The notes beneath the pieces were generated by a model that saw only the letters and a program-made list of their open reading frames with translations, had not been told where the DNA came from and searched no databases. A program made the position numbers and the translations under genes. Source: ZLKRG46 sp032117915 (GTDB lineage Bacteria > Bacteroidota > Ignavibacteria > Kapaibacteriales > Kapaibacteriaceae). From it: 19,990 nucleotides of DNA. The stretch is from assembly GCA_032117915.1 (NCBI GenBank), contig JAULYI010000223.1, positions 1-19,990 of the forward strand, given 5' to 3'. The number at the start of each line of letters is the position of its first letter. Within the stretch, counting starts at the first letter, position 1. Shown here in pieces: positions 14,629-19,990 of the stretch.

Positions 14629-15786
14629 ATGACTACGACGCAACCCTCCGTGACCTATCTGATAGACGCTTACAAGCGCAACCTCCCTCGGTACATCCGT
14701 CTCACAGCCATGGTTCTGGTTGTCGTATTGGGCATGAGTTACGTGATGCCACACTCGTACACGGCTACGTCTAGCATCATGCCCCCGGAATCAAAGCAAG
14801 GCGGTGGCGGCTTGTCATCATTGTTGCAGGGTGCGCCAATTGCCGTCGGCCTGGGCGGGGCAGACAACAAGACGTCGATGCTCTTTGCCGAGATCCTGCA
14901 GTCAAGGACAATGCTTGAGCGGATCATTGATACGCTTGACCTTCGTGAGCACCCGCTCTTTGCCGATCTGAAGGACTACGAGCTTCGTGAGCTGCTGAAG
15001 TCGGACATCACGCTTGACACGAAGAAGACCGGAGCCGTTATCATCGACGTCGAAGTGTCGACGGGGTGGCTACCGTTCTGGAACAAAAAGGACCTGGCCG
15101 CAAAGGCTGCAGCGGATATCGCCAATGCATGTTGCGATCAGCTCAATCTGATGAGTCGTGAAAAAAGTGTCTCACAGGCGCGCAAGACACGTCTGTACAT
15201 TGAGCGCGTGATGGCGACCAACAAAGCGGCGATCGACTCCATGCAGTCCATCATGCAGGACTTTCAGCAGTCGAGTAAGGTTGTGGCACTCGAAGAACAG
15301 CTTGCGGCAATGGCCGAAAACGCCAGCATGGTCGGCGCAGCCCTTGCACAGGCCGAGATCGAGCTGGCCCTGGTTCGCCAGGAGTTCCAGCCGTCGTCAA
15401 CACAGGTGTCGCTGATCCAGACTAAGGTCGACCGCCTGCGCGACCAGTACGCCAAGGTCCAGAGCGGGGGACTCGTGCAGACCGACGGCTTCAGTATCCC
15501 CATGGACAAGATTCCGGCACTATCGCGGACCTATCTCAACCTGACCCGCGATCTGAAGATCAAGGAACAGATCAACGTCTATCTCGAGACGCAGCGACTG
15601 CAGGAGATGATCCAGGAGGAAAAGGATACGCCGGCGGCCGTGATGCTTGATGTTGCGAAGCCACCCGAGAAGCGCACGTCACCGTCGCGAATCATCATGC
15701 TGGTGCTGGCTTGGCTTGTATGCACCCTGGGCTTTGCGATGGGTGTGCCCGCGCGCGATGCATTGCGCGCTCGTCAGGTCCTCTGA
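14629..15786 (+). CDS. Wzz-type polysaccharide chain-length / export copolymerase protein
   Basis: A 385-aa inner-membrane protein of the Wzz/GumC group, which controls chain length or forms the periplasmic bridge in polysaccharide export. It has an N-terminal transmembrane helix (about 22-40), a Wzz-like periplasmic domain (YTATSSIMPPES, LFAEILQSRTMLERII), a long predicted coiled coil (about 180-285 and 300-335), and a C-terminal helix (about 354-373) preceded by the proline-rich DVAKPPEKRTSPSR. A Gly-rich loop lies at 58-80. No Walker A or tyrosine-kinase domain is fused, unlike many BY-kinase forms. It starts 2 nt after the export gene and converges with the HD-domain gene across 31 nt. 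Confidence 0.92.
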   Translation: MTTTQPSVTYLIDAYKRNLPRYIRLTAMVLVVVLGMSYVMPHSYTATSSIMPPESKQGGGGLSSLLQGAPIAVGLGGADNKTSMLFAEILQSRTMLERIIDTLDLREHPLFADLKDYELRELLKSDITLDTKKTGAVIIDVEVSTGWLPFWNKKDLAAKAAADIANACCDQLNLMSREKSVSQARKTRLYIERVMATNKAAIDSMQSIMQDFQQSSKVVALEEQLAAMAENASMVGAALAQAEIELALVRQEFQPSSTQVSLIQTKVDRLRDQYAKVQSGGLVQTDGFSIPMDKIPALSRTYLNLTRDLKIKEQINVYLETQRLQEMIQEEKDTPAAVMLDVAKPPEKRTSPSRIIMLVLAWLVCTLGFAMGVPARDALRARQVL

Positions 15787-15817
15787 CACTCCAAATGCCG
15801 CCGCTGCTGAAACGCGG

Positions 15818-16438
15818 TCATCCCAAGAACTTGTTGGACTCCTTGCGAATCTCTTCGGCCAGCCTGTGCAGCAAAGCATTCGATGAAGCGTCTGCGATCG
15901 GTAGATAGCGCTCGCGCGTATTGCGAACGTACACGTGTGGATTGCGCTTTACATTGAAGTTCAGACAGCGGAAGTTGTCAAGACGAGACGCAAGTTTGAT
16001 CACCATGGCATCTTCGCTAGCTATGCGTAGGCCCTCTGCGTGGGCCAAATCGACACCATCGGGGTCTTGCCTGGCCTTATCAAGATTCTTTGTCAGTGTA
16101 TCGACGAGATAGGCAACGTATGAGCCGAAGTTGAATTCGAGTACGGCACGGGTGATCGTCTTTGAGTCCTCTAGCACATCCTGCAGCAGTGCCGCAATGA
16201 GCAGGTCGGCATCGAATAGGCCGAGTTCGTCCATCAGGATCTTTGCTACGCGTGTTGCATGATGGTAGAACGGCGTTCCATCGTTCCGCAGCTGATGCTC
16301 ATGCACGGCACGACCCATCTCGTAGGCATCCATCACGCGCGTCACGTCAAGCGGATCAGCGTGAACGGACAGTCTGGCCTCGAGCTCCCCGTAACTCAGG
16401 TAGGTCGTGTTATATGTGGGATCGTCATTCGCGAACAT
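15818..16438 (-). CDS. RelA/SpoT-like HD-domain protein with degenerate active site
   Basis: A 206-aa protein resembling the (p)ppGpp-hydrolase half of RelA/SpoT enzymes, or the small hydrolase MESH1. The first metal-ligand region is kept (GTPFYHHATRVA, His60), as is the ED pair E90-D91 in DVLEDS. However, the defining His-Asp is Gln86-Asp87 (LLQDVLED), and the later metal-ligand Asp (normally ADRLHN) is Ser151 (ASRLDN). Both changes are clear in the DNA (CAG and TCT codons). The frame is otherwise intact, so this looks like a maintained pseudoenzyme, or an enzyme with altered chemistry, and not a decaying gene. No synthetase domain is present. It starts 4 nt after the recN stop, at the end of the hflX-recN group. 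Confidence 0.82.
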   Translation of the reverse strand: MFANDDPTYNTTYLSYGELEARLSVHADPLDVTRVMDAYEMGRAVHEHQLRNDGTPFYHHATRVAKILMDELGLFDADLLIAALLQDVLEDSKTITRAVLEFNFGSYVAYLVDTLTKNLDKARQDPDGVDLAHAEGLRIASEDAMVIKLASRLDNFRCLNFNVKRNPHVYVRNTRERYLPIADASSNALLHRLAEEIRKESNKFLG

Positions 16439-16442
16439 AGCC

Positions 16443-18101
16443 TTATCGCTTCGTTGCGGTCATGAGGTCTCGAGCACTATCGATCGCTGCGTCGGTGACG
16501 GCGACACCGCTCATCAGTCGCGCAACCTCCAGCACGGCATCGTCACCGTAGATCCGTTCTGCAGACACCGTCGTTGACGAGCCCTCAACCTGTTTTGATA
16601 CCCGAATCACGTGATCAGCAAGTGAAGCGATCTGGGGTAGGTGTGTGATGCAGAGGATCTGGTGCTGTGTGGAGAGGTCCTTCATCACTTCCCCAACATG
16701 TCGGGCTACCTTTCCACTGATACCGGTGTCGATCTCATCAAATACCATTGTGCCGATGGCCCCACGCACAGCCATCGCACGCTTGATGGCAAGCATCACC
16801 CGAGACAATTCGCCACCGGAGGCAACCTTCGTCAGGGGGCGAGGCGATTCACCGGCATTGCCGGTGAACAACACTTCTATCTCATCGATGCCCGATGATC
16901 GTAGTTCACCGGTCGCATGGGTGATCTCGACCCGGGCAGAAGGCATTCCCATGTCGTGCAGTGCCGTTGTTACGGATGCAGTCAGCGTTGGTACAACGGC
17001 TTTTCTTGCCTTGCTGAGTGCCGCGGCGGCTGCCTTTGCGGTTTTCATACAGTCCGACATCGCTTGGTGCGCAGCCTCGAGCGCCTCGTCGAGATGTTCT
17101 ACGGCATTCACGGCAGAGGCCAAGCGCTCCTGCGTTGCTCGGGCTTCCTGCAACGACCCGTACTTCCGGATCAGTCGCTGCAGCAACATCAGCCTTGTAC
17201 GAAGGTCTTCGATGCGCTCGGCTGAAAAATCTTCGGGGTCGGCCAAGGGTGCAGCTGACTGGGCGGCCTCGCGACAAAGTGTCATCGCTGCTTCCAATTC
17301 ATCGCGGAAGCGTGCCAGTTCAGGCGCAAGCGACGTCAGTGCATCCACCTGGCGAAGGGCCGTTGACAGGCGATCGTAGGCTGTATCCGTTCCGGTGTAG
17401 AGAGCCTCGCGAAGTGCCGTCGCAGCGGTCACGACGTGCTCTGATGATTCTGCGCGACGGAGCTCGGCAATGATCTGCTCATCTTCGTCTGGCTTCGGGC
17501 CCACGGACGTCAGTTCTTCCAGCTGAAACGTCATTCGATGCTTATCGGCATCGGCTGTCTCCGCGCGTTCACGGAGATCACGAAGGGTGCTTTGGGCGGT
17601 TGCAAGGTCTCGCCAGGCCGATGTCATCGACCCAATATGGCGGGCAAGTCCACCGACGGCATCGACGATACTCAGGTGTCGTGATGCATGCAGAAGGCCG
17701 TGGGTATCATGCTGTCCGTGAAAGTCCATCAGCAGGGCTGCAAGCTGGCGTACGACGGCTGCTTGCGTTGGTGTGTCATTCACAAAACAACGCGAGGTGC
17801 CGGATGCTGTCAACTCTCGTCGGAACACGAGGTCATCGTGTTCCCACGACAGCTCGCATTCGGCGAGCAAGGCCTGAACGTCCGGTGCGGCCGTGCGAAA
17901 CGTCGCCTCTACGACGGCCTTGCGAGCTCCGGTGCGGAGCTGGTCGGACGACATCCGTTCTCCCAGCGCGGCGGCCAATGCGTCGATGATGATGGACTTG
18001 CCCGCACCTGTCTCACCCAACAGCACGGTCATGCCGTCTGAAAACGAACATTCAACATGGTCGATCAGAGCGAATGCACGGATTGAGAGGTGGCGCAGCA
18101 T
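16443..18101 (-). CDS. recN: DNA repair protein RecN
   Basis: A 552-aa SMC-like ATPase that acts early in double-strand break repair, close to the usual family length of about 555. The N-terminal half has RAFALIDHVE and Walker A GETGAGKS (29-36). The middle is a coiled coil of Ala/Glu/Arg-rich heptads. The C-terminal half carries the ABC signature ASGGELSRVMLA, Walker B TMVFDEIDTGISG and the closing CITHLPQIASLADH. The start at 18101 is 10 nt after the stop of a 54-aa membrane protein gene and lacks an obvious Shine-Dalgarno site. The stop is 4 nt before the HD-domain protein. Regulation by an SOS box is not apparent. Confidence 0.97.
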   Translation of the reverse strand: MLRHLSIRAFALIDHVECSFSDGMTVLLGETGAGKSIIIDALAAALGERMSSDQLRTGARKAVVEATFRTAAPDVQALLAECELSWEHDDLVFRRELTASGTSRCFVNDTPTQAAVVRQLAALLMDFHGQHDTHGLLHASRHLSIVDAVGGLARHIGSMTSAWRDLATAQSTLRDLRERAETADADKHRMTFQLEELTSVGPKPDEDEQIIAELRRAESSEHVVTAATALREALYTGTDTAYDRLSTALRQVDALTSLAPELARFRDELEAAMTLCREAAQSAAPLADPEDFSAERIEDLRTRLMLLQRLIRKYGSLQEARATQERLASAVNAVEHLDEALEAAHQAMSDCMKTAKAAAAALSKARKAVVPTLTASVTTALHDMGMPSARVEITHATGELRSSGIDEIEVLFTGNAGESPRPLTKVASGGELSRVMLAIKRAMAVRGAIGTMVFDEIDTGISGKVARHVGEVMKDLSTQHQILCITHLPQIASLADHVIRVSKQVEGSSTTVSAERIYGDDAVLEVARLMSGVAVTDAAIDSARDLMTATKR

Positions 18102-18111
18102 GGTTATAGGA

Positions 18112-18276
18112 TCACAGTCGTGTCAGGCGTGCCTGAAAGAGCTTGAATGCACCGAAGCCGACCAGAGCAAACAATGCGACACCGGCCAGGAGGTGGACCT
18201 CTTGGGCCACGACGACGACCGTGATAGCGATCAGGTACGTAGCGATCGCGATAGAGGCAATAAGCAGAGCGGCCAT
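18112..18276 (-). CDS. 54-aa small membrane protein between hflX and recN
   Basis: A short frame with an ATG at 18276 and a stop at 18112 fills most of the gap between hflX and recN. The product has two hydrophobic stretches (about residues 3-24 and 28-46) joined by a short QEVH turn, and a basic tail with KLFQARLTRL. It is probably a two-helix inner-membrane hairpin. Support for translation comes from a good ribosome site, GAGGA, about 6 nt before the ATG, and from spacing: 12 nt after hflX and 10 nt before recN, matching the tight packing of the group. I do not recognise a family. No function is proposed. Confidence 0.65.
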   Translation of the reverse strand: MAALLIASIAIATYLIAITVVVVAQEVHLLAGVALFALVGFGAFKLFQARLTRL

Positions 18277-18288
18277 AAGGTTCCTCGG

Positions 18289-19581
18289 TTAAAGCACATG
18301 CGCCGCTGCAGCCGTCACGAAGGCGGCGTATCGACGCTGGAACGCAGGTAATTTATCGCTTGGCAGTCGCACGGCCAAGCGCACGCCTGCGTCAACTTCG
18401 TCGCGCAGCAGTACCTCGACCTCTGTGTAAAGATTCGAGAGCTCACGCATGTGGTCGTACGGGATAAGCAGGTGCTGGACGATCGACGTTTCTTCGAAAC
18501 TCTCCTGCATACGCACGAGCAGCCGCTGCAGGTTGATGCCACGTTCGGCAGACACGAAGACACATCCGGGAAACTCCGATTCCAGATCCTGCATCAGCAG
18601 TCGGTCCTCAAGGGCATCGACCTTGTTGAAGGTCATCAGCATTGGGCGCTGCTCGACGCCAAGCTCCGTGAGAGTGCGATGCACGATATCGATATGCTCG
18701 TGTAAGTGGGGCGATGTAACGTCCACCACGTGAACGATCACGTCGGCTTCCATCGCCTCGGCAAGGGTCGACCGGAACGAGGCCACAAGCTGGGCCGGTA
18801 GTTTTCTGATGAAGCCTACGGTGTCGGACAGGAGTGCCCGCTGACCGCTGGGCAGCTCAAAGGCACGGACCGTCGTGTCCAGGGTGGCGAACAGTCGATC
18901 TTCAATGTACACATCGGCCGCCGTGATGGCCTTGAGCAGGCTGGATTTGCCGGCATTGGTATAGCCGACCAGGGCGAACCGGGGAAGTCCCTCGCGGGAT
19001 CGACGTTGCACGGCGCGCTGCGTATCGATCTCCCGCAGCTTTTCCCGCAGCCGTTGGATGCGGATGCGGTACATCCGTCGGTCAGTTTCGATTTGCGTTT
19101 CGCCCGGACCCTTGGTGCCAACGCCGCCGAACTGCTTTGAGAGGTGGGTCCACATACGGGTCAGTCGAGGGAACAGGTACTCCAGTTGTGCCAATTCGAC
19201 CTGGGTTCGAGCCTCGGAGCTCCGGGCGCGAGCGGCAAAAATGTCCAGGATGACTCCGGCGCGATCAAGAACCTTGACGTTGAATGCCTTTTCAAGATTT
19301 CGGACTTGGACCGGAGACAGATCGTCATCGAAGACGACCATGCTAGCACCCGTCTCTGTTACCAGTTCCGTTACCTCTTCAACCTTTCCCTTGCCGAGTG
19401 CCATGGCCACATCTGGGCGCTCACGTTCCTGCGTCACCCGGGTGGCAACATCTGCGCCGGCCGTGTCGAGAAGCAGGGCGAGCTCGTCAAGGTGCTCACG
19501 CACGACGTCCGGATCGCTGCCTTTGCGGACAACGGCGAGTATGATAGCTTGTTCTCGAGGCTTGATTCCAACGTCGTACAT
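18289..19581 (-). CDS. hflX: GTPase HflX
   Basis: A 430-aa ribosome-associated GTPase of the HflX family, which splits stalled or heat-damaged ribosomes. The N-terminal nucleotide-binding domain shows RPDVAMALGKGKVEE and VVFDDDLSPVQVRNLE. A helical linker contains SSEARTQVELAQLEYLFPRL and the glycine-rich GGVGTKGPGETQIETDRR. The G domain carries GYTNAGKS (206-213), DTVGF (253-257) and NKVD (319-322), followed by a SAE motif. The ATG at 19581 gives the standard N-terminus. It is the first gene of the hflX - small membrane protein - recN - HD protein group and is divergent from the LptA-like gene, with 89 nt between starts. Confidence 0.97.
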   Translation of the reverse strand: MYDVGIKPREQAIILAVVRKGSDPDVVREHLDELALLLDTAGADVATRVTQERERPDVAMALGKGKVEEVTELVTETGASMVVFDDDLSPVQVRNLEKAFNVKVLDRAGVILDIFAARARSSEARTQVELAQLEYLFPRLTRMWTHLSKQFGGVGTKGPGETQIETDRRMYRIRIQRLREKLREIDTQRAVQRRSREGLPRFALVGYTNAGKSSLLKAITAADVYIEDRLFATLDTTVRAFELPSGQRALLSDTVGFIRKLPAQLVASFRSTLAEAMEADVIVHVVDVTSPHLHEHIDIVHRTLTELGVEQRPMLMTFNKVDALEDRLLMQDLESEFPGCVFVSAERGINLQRLLVRMQESFEETSIVQHLLIPYDHMRELSNLYTEVEVLLRDEVDAGVRLAVRLPSDKLPAFQRRYAAFVTAAAAHVL

Positions 19582-19606
19582 GCGTCACATAAAAATGGAG
19601 TGGACA

Positions 19607-19614
19607 CAAATTTA
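19607..19614 (-). promoter_or_regulatory. Candidate -7 box (TAAATTTG) for hflX
   Basis: On the minus strand TAAATTTG fits the Bacteroidota consensus TAnnTTTG. Its 3' end lies 25 nt upstream of the hflX ATG, which would give a leader of about 20 nt. No TTG -33 element is present at the expected distance. Confidence 0.35.
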
Positions 19615-19670
19615 CGTCCGGATGAGGTCGGCATCCTTACGGTCATCTACCGCTAGCGTAGTTTCGCATC

Positions 19671-19990
19671 ATGAACCGCCTGCTCATAGCATACATCCTC
19701 ATGGTCAGCATAGCCCCCTTGGGCATGATGGCGCAGGACGATACTGGGCCCCAGCTGCCTATCGTGCTTGAGTTTGCGGATAGCCTTGTGGGTCGAGGAA
19801 CGACGGAAACCGAAGAGCGGGCATTCCTTGGCAACGTACGGTTCCGGCAGGGAAATGTGACGGTACGGGCCGATAGGGCAGTGCAACACGTTGGAGCGAA
19901 CCGCGTCGACCTTCTTGGCCGTGTGCGTGTGACCCAGGGAAGTCTGATGATCGAAGCACCATCGCTAACGTATGATGGCACAACGAACAT
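19671..19990 (+). CDS. OstA/LptA-like periplasmic protein (3' end beyond window)
   Basis: The frame is open from an ATG at 19671 to the right edge (106 full codons). A signal peptide (residues 1 to about 21, hydrophobic core LLIAYILMVSIAPLG, cleaved near MMAQ) is followed by one or more OstA-type beta-jellyroll repeats: FLGNVRFRQGNVTVRADRAVQ, NRVDLLGRVRVTQGS and MIEAPSLTYDG. This pattern is shared by LptA, LptC and the LptD N-terminal domain, which carry lipopolysaccharide across the periplasm. Which of these it is depends on the missing C-terminus. It is divergent from hflX. No Shine-Dalgarno site is visible before the ATG. Confidence 0.8.
   Translation, partial: MNRLLIAYILMVSIAPLGMMAQDDTGPQLPIVLEFADSLVGRGTTETEERAFLGNVRFRQGNVTVRADRAVQHVGANRVDLLGRVRVTQGSLMIEAPSLTYDGTTN

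Noticed and set aside
16645..17379. 244-aa Ser/Ala-rich plus-strand frame opposite recN
   Set aside because: Low-complexity antisense frame inside a well-supported recN gene.
19582..19593. ATG-TGA start-stop pair just upstream of hflX
   Set aside because: An in-frame ATGTGA 9 nt before the hflX ATG could resemble a regulatory minimal ORF, but such a short pattern is expected by chance and nothing else supports it.
19058..19771. 237-aa plus-strand frame opposite hflX
   Set aside because: Antisense to hflX and overlapping the start of the LptA-like gene in another frame; Arg/Ser-rich with no domain.

Overview
The window looks like chromosomal DNA of a moderately GC-rich, Gram-negative bacterium from the Bacteroidota/Chlorobiota side of the tree (Kapabacteria- or Ignavibacteria-like). 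This placement is inferred from four things: a large secreted von Willebrand A (VWA) / choice-of-anchor-type repeat protein of the kind common in type IX-secreting lineages, an OstA/LptA-like outer-membrane biogenesis protein, candidate TAnnTTTG -7 promoter boxes of the Bacteroidota type, and a tRNA without an encoded CCA end. No phage, IS element, CRISPR array or recombinase is visible. Nearly all of the DNA is coding, and many neighbours overlap by 4 nt (ATGA).

Layout. (1) 1-4003, minus strand: a Tat-type LD-carboxypeptidase, then a large secreted VWA protein whose C-terminus lies beyond the left edge. (2) 4153-9651, plus strand: tRNA-Ser(GGA), an ECF sigma factor starting 21 nt after the tRNA, a stand-alone membrane-anchored LytR_C protein, the ribosome silencing factor RsfS, and arginyl-tRNA synthetase. 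These are followed by an UPF0598-hotdog thioesterase fusion that overlaps a membrane-anchored metallophosphoesterase. (3) 9667-12909, minus strand: an operon with 4-nt overlaps throughout (inositol monophosphatase-like, DapF, M20D amidohydrolase, small polytopic membrane protein). (4) 12980-15786, plus strand: a polysaccharide export pair (SLBB-rich export protein and Wzz-like chain-length protein) with no glycosyltransferases beside it. (5) 15818-19581, minus strand: hflX, an unlisted 54-aa membrane protein, recN, and a RelA/SpoT-type HD-domain protein that has lost two metal ligands. (6) 19671 to the right edge, plus strand: the start of an OstA/LptA-like periplasmic protein.

The genes cover translation and stress (tRNA-Ser, ArgRS, RsfS, HflX), DNA repair (RecN), the cell envelope (LD-carboxypeptidase, DapF, Wza/Wzz-like, LptA-like) and signalling (ECF sigma, degenerate HD protein). 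Most of the window is ordinary housekeeping. The points most worth a second look are the UPF0598-thioesterase fusion, the degenerate (p)ppGpp-hydrolase-like protein downstream of recN, the sigma factor that probably shares a transcript with a tRNA, the predicted exported LD-carboxypeptidase, and the 54-aa membrane protein between hflX and recN. I see no convincing new multi-gene defence or mobile system.
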